Virus record (IMG/VR): IMGVR_UViG_3300035670_001455
Span: 1-20,564 of that record
Strand: one strand, 5' to 3'
DNA: 20,564 bases
Source: a virus
In this document: piece by piece, positions 10,999-19,044 of the stretch
Layout: each line of letters opens with the position of its first letter
How positions within the stretch are numbered: position 1 is the first letter of the stretch
Translations under genes and position numbers: made by a program
The notes under the pieces: model-generated
What the model was told of the DNA's origin: nothing
Databases searched by the model: none
What the model saw: only the letters and a program-made list of their open reading frames with translations

Positions 10999-12392
10999 GC
11001 GCACTACACCTTGCGGCGGTGCTGAGAGACTTGGCTAGCGTTTGGACTCCCCACGACGCCCAGCGGCACGTCCTGTCGTCTCTATTCGCCAACCGGAAGC
11101 CCATCGTCCTTGCTGAGAACGGGCGGAAGTTTGGGAAGACTGAATTGCAGGTGTACGCCCTCACTCGCTGGGCCATGACACGCCCGGGAGCGTACTATTA
11201 CTTCGCCCCCTTCAAAACCCAAGCGAGGGAGATTCTCTGGGCTCCGGGGCGCCTCCAGACGTTCCTTGGCCCTCATGTCAATAAGTACGTTGAGAGTATC
11301 GGCGAGCAAGATATGCGGATCACCTTCCGCAACGGCTCTTTCATCAAGGTGGACGGCACCGAGAACTATGACGCCTATCGGGGAGTAAACCCCCACGGTA
11401 TCGTCATCGATGAGTTTAAAGACCATCGCTACCAGTTTTGGGATGCAATGGAGCCAAACCTTGCGACGCACCAAGCTACGGCCTTCTGGGCAGGTACTCC
11501 GTCCGAGACTGACGAGCCGTTTATTGCCAAGATTACTGCCATGGCCCGTGAGTGTCGGGGGTACTACAACTTCCCCACCGAGTGTAACCCGCATATCAGC
11601 AAGGATTGGCTTGAGAACAAGAAGCGTCAGTTATACGCCTCTGGGGATGGTGCCGTATGGGAGCGAGAGTACATGGCGCGCCGGGTGTTTGGCGGAGCCG
11701 GTGCGATCATCCCGATGTTTGACAGGAAGAAGGTTGTCCGCCCGTATGATGAACTCATGAAGGAGGTTGATAGAGATGCCCATAAGCTTGAATGGATTAT
11801 CACTTGCGATCCCGGCACTGCTTCGGTCTTTGGCTTGCTCCTGTCTTGCTACAATCCGTATCGTAAGACTCTGTACCACCTTGACTGCCTCTATTTGGAG
11901 TCCCAGGCGGATACGTCGTGTAGTCATGTTATCCCTAGGCTCCAGTCAATGCGACTGGACTATCCCAAAGCGGAAGAGTGGTTGCAAGTCTACGATGAAG
12001 CCGCGAGTTGGTTCGCAGCAGAGGCAGCAGCAACTTATGACGAGCATTTTATACCCACCCGCAAAGCCCAGCACAAAAAGGAAGAAGGGCTCTCGCTCAT
12101 CAAAGACCAGTGTTTAGACGGGCGGGTGTTCATCTCTGATCGCTGCGAGAAGTTGGCTTGGGAGGTAGAGAACTATGTACGAGATCAGCATGGCCGGATA
12201 CCTAAGCATCGCGATCACCTTATTGATTGTTGGAGGTATTGCAACGCGGCCCTAGGCTTCAGCCTCTTGGACGAGGAAGAGCCGGAGGCTGTTGAGGACG
12301 AGCGCAGGGCGTTTACTCCCGATCAGGATTGGGAAGCTGCGAGGGGCGGCGACTTCGATCCTGTCAATGATGTTTTCACTTTGGAGGATTGA
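10995..12392 (+). CDS. terL: Large terminase subunit (packaging ATPase/nuclease)
   Basis: 465 residues. Walker A is GRKFGKT (43-49), Walker B is GIVIDE (135-140, with Asp139 and Glu140), and the coupling motif follows as WAGTPSE. The C-terminal RNase H-like nuclease shows ITCDPG (Asp272), VYDEAASW (Asp334) and HLIDCWRY (Asp411). The protein would pump DNA into the procapsid through the portal and cut the concatemer. Its length and motif order suit a complete enzyme. It is coupled to both neighbours. Confidence 0.93.
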   Translation: MSALHLAAVLRDLASVWTPHDAQRHVLSSLFANRKPIVLAENGRKFGKTELQVYALTRWAMTRPGAYYYFAPFKTQAREILWAPGRLQTFLGPHVNKYVESIGEQDMRITFRNGSFIKVDGTENYDAYRGVNPHGIVIDEFKDHRYQFWDAMEPNLATHQATAFWAGTPSETDEPFIAKITAMARECRGYYNFPTECNPHISKDWLENKKRQLYASGDGAVWEREYMARRVFGGAGAIIPMFDRKKVVRPYDELMKEVDRDAHKLEWIITCDPGTASVFGLLLSCYNPYRKTLYHLDCLYLESQADTSCSHVIPRLQSMRLDYPKAEEWLQVYDEAASWFAAEAAATYDEHFIPTRKAQHKKEEGLSLIKDQCLDGRVFISDRCEKLAWEVENYVRDQHGRIPKHRDHLIDCWRYCNAALGFSLLDEEEPEAVEDERRAFTPDQDWEAARGGDFDPVNDVFTLED

Positions 12393-12637
12393 TGTTAGGG
12401 TTTTGTGTAGGATTTACCATCTTTGCTTTCTTGGTGTCTTTGGGCTCTCTGGCTCTTTCGTGCTGGGCGTTGATGGAGGTGTTTGCGTACAAGCGCAGCA
12501 CTCATCGTGTGCAGTTTGTCAGCGCTGACGAGATGAAGCGCGAGATGGCCGAGGACAAGGCGTTGAATAGCGAGGTTGCCGAGACGTATGGGCGGGCTAT
12601 GCGTTTGGCGTTCAATGAAGGGGATGACGAGCGATGA
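12392..12637 (+). CDS. Small membrane protein between terminase and portal, 81 aa
   Basis: ATG 12392 shares its first base with the terL stop and has GGAGG at 12383-12387; TTG 12389 is an alternative. Residues 3-32 (GFCVGFTIFAFLVSLGSLALSCWALMEVF) are a clear membrane segment. The rest is a charged helical tail (SADEMKREMAEDKALNSEVAETYGRAMRL). The stop overlaps the portal start (ATGA). A membrane protein in this slot is uncommon; a role in lysis or in placing procapsids at the membrane is speculation. Confidence 0.7.
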   Translation: MLGFCVGFTIFAFLVSLGSLALSCWALMEVFAYKRSTHRVQFVSADEMKREMAEDKALNSEVAETYGRAMRLAFNEGDDER

Positions 12638-14832
12638 ACACGTTTGATGATGTTGACGATCTTGTGCAGAGGAACGAGAACCAGCGGGCTTTCTGGACGA
12701 TCGACCTTAAGGACGAGGACAAGCTGAGAGAGTGGGTGGTTGACAACTGGGACGCCCTTCTCAGGTCTGATATGCCCCGCGTTCAGAATATCATTGCGAA
12801 CATGGCGGCGTATCGCGGGGTTCAGTACAAGATCCCTACGGCGCAGAGTCGGCTGAATGATATCGACCCGATCGCCAAGGCGCCGAGGTACTCGGTCAAC
12901 CTGATCTATGACGCGATCGAGCAGGAAGTGTCGAAGCTGACGATCTACCGGCCTAACGTGAACTGTATCCCCACCTCATCGGATAATGACGACGTTACGA
13001 CGGCCAAGATCGGAGACGACCTGATCGAGTGGGCTTTTTACAGGGAGAAGATCGACAGGCACTTTGAGAAGTTGCAGCGGGATAAGAAGATCATCGGCGA
13101 GGCGTACATGATCCCGAAGTGGGACGAGGCGCGTGGGCCGATGGATCCTGACTATGTCGAGGCAAAGCGCAAGAACGGCGGGCGGGTTCCGCTGATCGGA
13201 GAAGATGGGAAGCAGGTGGTCGGCGTTGACGGGGATCCGCTGTATGTCGACACCCCTCTCAGGATGGGCGATTTCTATTTCGACCATATCTACTCTTGGA
13301 ATATCCAGTTCCAGAGGAAGGCCAAGTTTGAAGACGCCGAGTGGCTGATCTATGTCGAGTATTGCGACGCTGACGAGCTGAAGGCGCGCTACCCCAAGAT
13401 TGCCGACAAGATCAAGGCCACGGCGATTGAGAGTCTGGTGTTCAACCCAGAGACGTTCGACAGCAACGACTACAACAACAAGACAGAAGTCTTGACGCTG
13501 ATCCACAAGCCCTCTGAGCAGCTTGCTCATGGGTACATGGCCAAGGTGACGCGGGACGTGGTGCTTGAGTGTGGGGATCTGCCGGATTACTACCGGGCCG
13601 AGGACGAGTCTGGGCGGGCTAGTTTCCCGATCGTTCGCCTCACGGAGATTGACCCTCCCGGCTGTCAGCGGGGGTATTCTGCGCTGGATTTTGCGCGGCA
13701 GCTGAACAATCTGTACTCCAATTTCACGAACATGATGGCCCGGGCTATCTTCCACGGGGCGCATATGAAGTGGATGGTGCCGAGGGGTACGGCGAAACTT
13801 GAGAGCCTTGGGAATGGCGATACGGTGGTGCAGTACAAGGGCGCGATCCCGCCGCAACTCGCCGCACCGAATCCCGTCTCTCCGGCGTTGTGGCAGGGGC
13901 GGGAAGCGCTGAGGGGCGACTTTGAGAAGACCTTGGGCTTTAGTGGCGTGGCTCGAGGGGCGCCGCCTCCCGGCGTCAAGGCGTGGCACGCTATTCAGTA
14001 CTTGGACGAGCTTGAGAACGAAAAGCGCAACAGCTCTATCGCCAAGCACAACCAAGCAATCGTCGACGCCGCCGGGCTGGTGTTGAAGATGATCGGCTGC
14101 AAGTACGACAACAAGCGGATCGAGCGCGTGATCGGCCGGAACAATGCCGGGGATCTGAAGGGGTTTGAGCCGAAGAGCCTTGAGAGCATTTACTGCATCA
14201 AGCCGCAAGTTGGTTCGGCCTTGTCTCGGCAAAAATCCATGCGTGTTGCGCAGATCATGGACATCAAGCAAACATTCCCGGCGTTGGTTCCTGATGAAGA
14301 AGTAATCAACATGATGGGATTCGGCGATGAGGAAGGGTTCCGCAATGCCGCTACCGTCTCGGTGCGCCTTGCCGAGTATGAGAACGCCCAGCTGATGCGC
14401 TCTAAGAAGGTTAAGGATCCTGAGACATTCGAGAACCACATGGTGCATTACGGGATCCATCGTCGCCTCTTGGAAGATAAGACGTTTGCTCTGGAGACTG
14501 ACGAGTCGGTCAAGAAGAAGATGTACGAGCACGTAGAGGCCACGGAATTTGCTATGTATGAGATTTCAAAGAAGAATCCCATGTACATGCAGATGATCCT
14601 GACGCGCTTCCCGGACTTCCCGGTGTTCTATGACTTCGCCTCTCTTGGGGAGCCCTCGCCGATGCAGATTGCGATGCCTCCTCAGCAGCAGCAGGTTGCG
14701 CCTGGTGGCTCCGCGACTCCTGCGCCGATGGGAGTTGACGGGCAGACGCAGCCTATTAGTGACATGGCCACAAACCCCATGGACGCAAACGCCATGGTGG
14801 AACCTAAACCTATGATGGAGGGGACTATCTGA
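12634..14832 (+). CDS. Portal protein
   Basis: 732 residues, the size of P22-like portals (about 725). It follows terL and precedes scaffold and coat. The sequence has the features expected of portal proteins: an acidic N-terminus, a long mixed core with 'YDAIEQEVSKLTIYRPNV', an aromatic 'YFDHIYSWNIQF' region, a stem-like helical stretch 'YSALDFARQLNNLYSNFTNMMARAIFHG', and a Gln/Pro/Met-rich flexible tail (MPPQQQQVAPGG...). It would form the dodecameric ring at one capsid vertex through which DNA is packaged. Stop and next start overlap (TGATG). Confidence 0.85.
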   Translation: MNTFDDVDDLVQRNENQRAFWTIDLKDEDKLREWVVDNWDALLRSDMPRVQNIIANMAAYRGVQYKIPTAQSRLNDIDPIAKAPRYSVNLIYDAIEQEVSKLTIYRPNVNCIPTSSDNDDVTTAKIGDDLIEWAFYREKIDRHFEKLQRDKKIIGEAYMIPKWDEARGPMDPDYVEAKRKNGGRVPLIGEDGKQVVGVDGDPLYVDTPLRMGDFYFDHIYSWNIQFQRKAKFEDAEWLIYVEYCDADELKARYPKIADKIKATAIESLVFNPETFDSNDYNNKTEVLTLIHKPSEQLAHGYMAKVTRDVVLECGDLPDYYRAEDESGRASFPIVRLTEIDPPGCQRGYSALDFARQLNNLYSNFTNMMARAIFHGAHMKWMVPRGTAKLESLGNGDTVVQYKGAIPPQLAAPNPVSPALWQGREALRGDFEKTLGFSGVARGAPPPGVKAWHAIQYLDELENEKRNSSIAKHNQAIVDAAGLVLKMIGCKYDNKRIERVIGRNNAGDLKGFEPKSLESIYCIKPQVGSALSRQKSMRVAQIMDIKQTFPALVPDEEVINMMGFGDEEGFRNAATVSVRLAEYENAQLMRSKKVKDPETFENHMVHYGIHRRLLEDKTFALETDESVKKKMYEHVEATEFAMYEISKKNPMYMQMILTRFPDFPVFYDFASLGEPSPMQIAMPPQQQQVAPGGSATPAPMGVDGQTQPISDMATNPMDANAMVEPKPMMEGTI

Positions 14833-15935
14833 TGAAGGGCTTTGAGAACTCGGAAGTTGGTGCGCAGGTCGACACGGCGCCTACGGGGCAAGTGTCGTTT
14901 GACGAGATTGAGCAGGTGGTTGAGAAGGTAGAGGCCGAGGCCAAGGAGGAGAAGGCCGCGGCGAAGGAGCAGGTTAAGGAGACGGCAAAAGCCGTTGTCG
15001 AGAAGTTACAGGCCAAGGATGGGGAAGACGGGGCTAAGGATGGCCCCTCCACACCCTCTCAGGATTCCGCCCGTGGTGCTTTGAACAAGGCTATCCGTGG
15101 GTACAAGGGTGAGCAGACGATCGAGTTGGATCCGGATACCGAGATTGAGTACAAGGTTGACGGGAAGGTCGAGCGCGTGAAACTCGCCGATCTCAGGAAT
15201 AACTACTCTGGCAAAGTTAACTGGGATCGCAAGAATAACGAGTTTCATGCCGAGAAGACGAAGTTTGAGAGCCAGCTTAAGACGATCAACGAGCGTGTTG
15301 ACAATCTCCTGAAACTCTCGCAGGAGAAGCCCGAGGCGGCGTTGATCGAACTTGCCGCCCTCGCTGGAAAGAGCCCGGAAGAGTACGCCAAGATGTTTGC
15401 CGGGAGTATCGAGGCCGCGCAGAAGTGGCAGGACATGTCGGACGTTGAAAAGCGGGCGACGATGGCCGAGCTGGAGAATCAGGCGTACCGCGATCAGAAG
15501 AAGCGGGAGGAGGAGCGCCTAGAGCGTGAGCGCCAAGAAGCCGATCGGCGGTCTAAGATGGATAACGTCACTAAAGTTTTGGGCCTTGAGGCCGATGAGC
15601 TTGAGGGGCTGGTGAGTGACATCCAGCAGCACGCCGGGATCGCTAACCCTGAGCCGCAACACGTTTACACCGCTTGGGTGTACAAGTCGGTTCACGAGGC
15701 GCTCATGGCTGATGCCCCCGACTCTCTTGGCCAATTCCAAGAGGCGGCCAACGTCATTTTATCCAGCAACTTGACAAGTAAGGAAGATATCAGGCATATT
15801 ATCCGTGAGGCATACGCCGACGACAGCACCCGGAAAGTGGGAAGGAAGGTAGCCGAGAAGGCTAAGGCTTCCCAAGCCCCTCAAACGGCAAGTGCGGCAA
15901 GGCAACGTGAGCTTGTTTCATTTGACGAGATCTAA
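14832..15935 (+). CDS. Scaffold protein
   Basis: 367 residues between portal and coat. Highly charged and helical: residues 24-65 are Glu/Lys/Ala coiled coil (EQVVEKVEAEAKEEKAAAKEQ...), and about 210-245 is Arg/Glu-rich (KKREEERLERERQEADRRSK). The C-terminal part is basic and helical, as in scaffolds that bind coat through a C-terminal helix. The phrase VSFDEI occurs near residue 20 and again as the last six residues. It would direct coat assembly and leave or be cleaved before packaging; no protease gene is visible here. Confidence 0.75.
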   Translation: MKGFENSEVGAQVDTAPTGQVSFDEIEQVVEKVEAEAKEEKAAAKEQVKETAKAVVEKLQAKDGEDGAKDGPSTPSQDSARGALNKAIRGYKGEQTIELDPDTEIEYKVDGKVERVKLADLRNNYSGKVNWDRKNNEFHAEKTKFESQLKTINERVDNLLKLSQEKPEAALIELAALAGKSPEEYAKMFAGSIEAAQKWQDMSDVEKRATMAELENQAYRDQKKREEERLERERQEADRRSKMDNVTKVLGLEADELEGLVSDIQQHAGIANPEPQHVYTAWVYKSVHEALMADAPDSLGQFQEAANVILSSNLTSKEDIRHIIREAYADDSTRKVGRKVAEKAKASQAPQTASAARQRELVSFDEI

Positions 15936-15957
15936 CTAATTTTTGAGGGGTAATACC

Positions 15958-17172
15958 ATGACCGACTTCAATCTGACCAATTCCAGCAATCTGTTCAAGA
16001 TCAAGTACGCGAAGCTTTCTGAGAACGTGTACAACAGCGCCACGGTTCTCTTGGGCCGCATCAACAAGACCTACGACTTCGTTGGGAAGCAGAAATTCCA
16101 AGCCATTCCGACCGGCTTCGCTGGTTCGGTTGGTTCGGGATCGCTCCCCACCGCCTACATCCCGCCGACGGAAGGCGCGGTGTTGACGGCCAAGAAGGTC
16201 TACGGCGTTTGCACCGTCGACCGCGAAGCCATCCAAGCCGCTTCGTCGGACGAAGGCGCTTTCGTGCGTCAAACGAAGTTCTCCGTCCAGAAGACGGTTG
16301 AGAGCTTCATGCGCAACGCCAACCGCATCCTCTTCGCCGATGGCACGGGCGCTCTGGGCCGCGGTGACAACACCACGAACGTCTCCGGGACGGGCACGTC
16401 TGGCGATCCTTACGTCGTCGTGTTGAACACGGACTGGGTTGAGGCGAACTTCGAAGAGAACGATTACATCAACTACGACAGCGAAACGACGCTGTTGTTG
16501 GTTGACGAAGTCATCCCGTCGACGCGCCAAATCAAGCTGGTCGGGACGTCTGTTGGTCTGGCGGCTCTCACGGGCGCTGGCCCTGTGCCGAACACCAAGT
16601 ACTTCTATATGCAAGGCTCGAAGGGCAACGACCCCATGGGCATCAAAGGTGCCTTGGACGCGACCAGCTCGACCTTGTACGGCGTGACCGTGGCTCGCCG
16701 CTGGCAAGCCTACCAAGTCGCCGCTGGCGGCGCTGGCATCACGACCGACATGATCAACCGCGACATTCTGGCGATCGAAAAGCGCTGCGGCAAGTTGCCT
16801 ACGATGGCGATGACGAGCTACACGCAGTTCGCCAAGATCCTTAACCTCTTGGAAGATCAGAAGACCTACAACCTCCCGGCGCGTTCCGAGAGCTTGAAGG
16901 GCCAGATCTCCTTCAAGGGTGTTGAGCTGATGACCTCGTCGGGCCCCATCCCGCTGTTCGTCGATCGCTTCTGCGACGGCGACCGGATGTACTACCTGAA
17001 CGACAACTTCATCACCTCTGTGCACCGTCCTGGCTTCGGTTGGTTCGACGATGACGGCACCGTGTTCCTGCGCGACGCTTCGGCCGACACCTACTCGGCG
17101 CGTTACGGCGGGTACTACGAGAACTACATCGTCCCGACCTTCCACGGCGTTCGTACGGGCTTGGCCGTCTAA
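15958..17172 (+). CDS. Major capsid protein (HK97-like fold)
   Basis: 404 residues from ATG 15958, which follows GAGGGG; the upstream in-frame TTG at 15943 lacks a site. NLTNSSNLFKIKYAKLSENVYNSATVLLGRI is the N-arm, VYGVCTVDREAIQAA leads the long spine helix, and YYENYIVPTFHGVRTGLAV is the typical end. Codon use is strongly C-ending and more biased than in the neighbouring genes, which suits a very highly expressed protein. A terminator lies just after it. Confidence 0.88.
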   Translation: MTDFNLTNSSNLFKIKYAKLSENVYNSATVLLGRINKTYDFVGKQKFQAIPTGFAGSVGSGSLPTAYIPPTEGAVLTAKKVYGVCTVDREAIQAASSDEGAFVRQTKFSVQKTVESFMRNANRILFADGTGALGRGDNTTNVSGTGTSGDPYVVVLNTDWVEANFEENDYINYDSETTLLLVDEVIPSTRQIKLVGTSVGLAALTGAGPVPNTKYFYMQGSKGNDPMGIKGALDATSSTLYGVTVARRWQAYQVAAGGAGITTDMINRDILAIEKRCGKLPTMAMTSYTQFAKILNLLEDQKTYNLPARSESLKGQISFKGVELMTSSGPIPLFVDRFCDGDRMYYLNDNFITSVHRPGFGWFDDDGTVFLRDASADTYSARYGGYYENYIVPTFHGVRTGLAV

Positions 17173-17187
17173 TAATCCTAGAGACTA

Positions 17188-17219
17188 GGGTATGGGGGTA
17201 TCATTCCCCCTACCCTTTT
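17188..17219 (+). terminator. Terminator after the capsid gene
   Basis: GGGTA-T-GGGGG (17188-17198) pairs with CCCCC-TACCC (17206-17215), a 10-bp stem with one bulged T, and TTTT follows. It may let capsid message accumulate over downstream genes. A small CCTA/TAGG hairpin precedes it. Confidence 0.75.
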
Positions 17220-17239
17220 CATGCTTAAAGGAGCAAACA

Positions 17240-17593
17240 ATGCTGCGGAATATGCAATGTGTCCAGCGTGGTGTTCGCACCATCTTTGTCACCATCGACG
17301 GCTCTGCTGTCGGCGGCGGCACCTTGACGACGGATGGCGTGACGGTTGGGGCGCAACACGTGAAGGTTACGGAAACCGGCAACGGCGCCTACACCATCAC
17401 CTTGAACGAGCCGGGAACCCGAGCGTCGTTCGCCATGGCTTCTCCCATCACCGATAACTCTATCGTTTACATTGGCGAGTGCCTGAAAAACACCGTCAAG
17501 GTGACGCAAGAGACGGCCTCGACGGGTGCGGCGCTGGCTGATGCCGACTTCAACCTCATTATTTTCGCCATCGACGCGGAGGATGAAACCTAA
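17240..17593 (+). CDS. Minor head protein, possibly decoration, 117 aa
   Basis: ATG 17240 has AAAGGAG at 17227-17233; the frame extends upstream only through the terminator. The product is beta-rich with repeated Val/Thr strands (RTIFVTIDGSAVGGGTLTTDG..., AYTITLNEPG, VKVTQETASTGAALADADFNLIIFAID). Position just after the coat gene and C-ending codon bias suggest an abundant virion protein such as a capsid decoration protein. No motif proves it. Confidence 0.6.
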   Translation: MLRNMQCVQRGVRTIFVTIDGSAVGGGTLTTDGVTVGAQHVKVTETGNGAYTITLNEPGTRASFAMASPITDNSIVYIGECLKNTVKVTQETASTGAALADADFNLIIFAIDAEDET

Positions 17594-18006
17594 TGACTAC
17601 TCGTATCGCCAAGGATTTTGAGCAACCCGTCTACAACTGTGAATTTGCCTTTGCCACCGGCGCGGCGAATCATAGCACCGTGACGATCTCTGTGAAGGAC
17701 AAGGCCGGGAACGCGATCGGCGAAGTTATGCCACTCTTGGTGTGGTTCTCCGATGATGTTGCTGGTCAAGGCGAAGCCTCGACTGGCCCGACCAACTTGG
17801 CGTGCGCCACGGGCGGCGGGACGTACCTGAAAGAACTCACGGCCAATCAAACGGCGATCTGCTTGACGAACGCCGCTGGCCAGTGCGTGTTGGATGTGAC
17901 GGACGCCGTGACGCAAGTGTACTACGTCGCTGCCGCGCCTATGGCCGGTAACAGCGGGTTCGTGAGCGTTAGCCGGGTTATGTCTGCTGCCGATTTTGGC
18001 GTATAA
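17593..18006 (+). CDS. Ig-like minor structural protein, 137 aa
   Basis: Start and previous stop overlap (TAATG). The sequence is beta-rich and Ig-like (STVTISVKDKAGNAIGEVMPLLVWFSDD..., AICLTNAAGQCVLDVTDAVTQVYYVAAAP), like decoration or adaptor-associated domains in phage virions. It may act with the 117-residue neighbour, with which it is co-translated. Confidence 0.6.
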   Translation: MTTRIAKDFEQPVYNCEFAFATGAANHSTVTISVKDKAGNAIGEVMPLLVWFSDDVAGQGEASTGPTNLACATGGGTYLKELTANQTAICLTNAAGQCVLDVTDAVTQVYYVAAAPMAGNSGFVSVSRVMSAADFGV

Positions 18007-18056
18007 TTGAATAACAGCCTCACTAAGACCAGCCTTAGAGGACTGTAGGGGGACTA

Positions 18057-18992
18057 ATGAGCACTGCTCCTAAGGGCTATTCTACTAGCCAAAAGTTAGA
18101 TCGTCTGTCTGCTGAGTACGCTTGTGTTAATCCTGTGGGGCAGAATAGCAACGGGCTGGTGGTAAACGCCAGCCTGTTCGTTTTCTCTGTCGGCACAGAT
18201 CAGGTTGACGCCGGTTCTACGACCGACACCATCGTCGCTGCCGCCCATGCCGCGCTGAGAGGGGATGTCATCCGCTTCACCTCTGGGGCGTTGTCTGGGG
18301 TTTCTGTTGCGGTGGCCTCTACCACGACAAACAACATCATCTTGGGAGAAGACCTGTCGGTTGCGCCGACGGCCTTGGATGATTTCGTTATCCTTCGCTA
18401 CATCAATCCGGTCGCGAACTCTGTCGGAAGTCTTTCGACGGCTCTTAGCTACATCCGTGATGGTCTAGCGCAAGACGTTATCGAAGACACGGTTACTCCT
18501 GCCAACAACCGACCTCTGCCGGTTAAGATCGAGTCGACTTCTGGCGAGGTTAATATCACTGCGGGTGATCTCAATGTACAGATGGAACATGATGGCGCAT
18601 CTCCTGCCTCTGTTCGTATCGGTGATGGTTTTAACCTCCTGGGCATTACTGGGGATCTTGAAGCGAAAGTAAGGGTTAACTCGACTGCCGGGTTGACCAA
18701 GGCGATCGCACCTACCTACAACGACTACGGGACGACTCCCGTGACGACGGCGGCCTATGTCGAGCTTGTCGCCTCGACGGGAGATCAGATCCGCAAGGTG
18801 CAGATCTTCGATAGCTCCGGGGAGACCTTGGAGTTTGCCACGGGTGCGGCTGGCGCCGAAGTGCCGCTGTTCTACATCTTCCCGGGAGGGGTTGAGACTC
18901 TTGTGGACATCCCTCTAGGGACTCGTCTTTCTCTCAAGGCAGTGACGGCTAATGCCACGGCTGGTTACTTTGCGATGAACGCTTGGAAATAA
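18057..18992 (+). CDS. Virion structural protein, 311 aa
   Basis: ATG after AGGGGGACTA. The N-terminal third is beta-rich (SLFVFSVGTDQVDAGSTTDTIV...), and the middle has repeated VNITAGDLNVQ-like strands. The C-terminal 85 residues (YVELVASTGDQIRKVQIFDSSGETLEFATG..., PGGVETLVDIPLGTRLSLKAV) match a compact beta domain common in phage structural genes, often linked to head or fibre proteins. Followed by a clean terminator. Confidence 0.65.
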   Translation: MSTAPKGYSTSQKLDRLSAEYACVNPVGQNSNGLVVNASLFVFSVGTDQVDAGSTTDTIVAAAHAALRGDVIRFTSGALSGVSVAVASTTTNNIILGEDLSVAPTALDDFVILRYINPVANSVGSLSTALSYIRDGLAQDVIEDTVTPANNRPLPVKIESTSGEVNITAGDLNVQMEHDGASPASVRIGDGFNLLGITGDLEAKVRVNSTAGLTKAIAPTYNDYGTTPVTTAAYVELVASTGDQIRKVQIFDSSGETLEFATGAAGAEVPLFYIFPGGVETLVDIPLGTRLSLKAVTANATAGYFAMNAWK

Positions 18993-19000
18993 CTAATATC

Positions 19001-19018
19001 GCCCCGCGAGGGGCTTTA
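19001..19018 (+). terminator. Rho-independent terminator
   Basis: GCCCC-GCGA-GGGGC, a 5-bp GC stem with a GNRA tetraloop, followed by TTTATT. It separates the 311-residue protein from the fibre-like gene. Confidence 0.75.
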
Positions 19019-19044
19019 TTACTTACCCACGGAAAGGGTAACTT

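Noticed and set aside
12976-14532. 518-residue minus-strand open frame opposite the portal gene
   Set aside because: Shadow of a GC-rich coding strand; composition is Leu/Arg/His/Pro-rich with no ribosome site. The 427- and 376-residue minus frames at 15862-17145 and 19306-20436 are rejected for the same reason.
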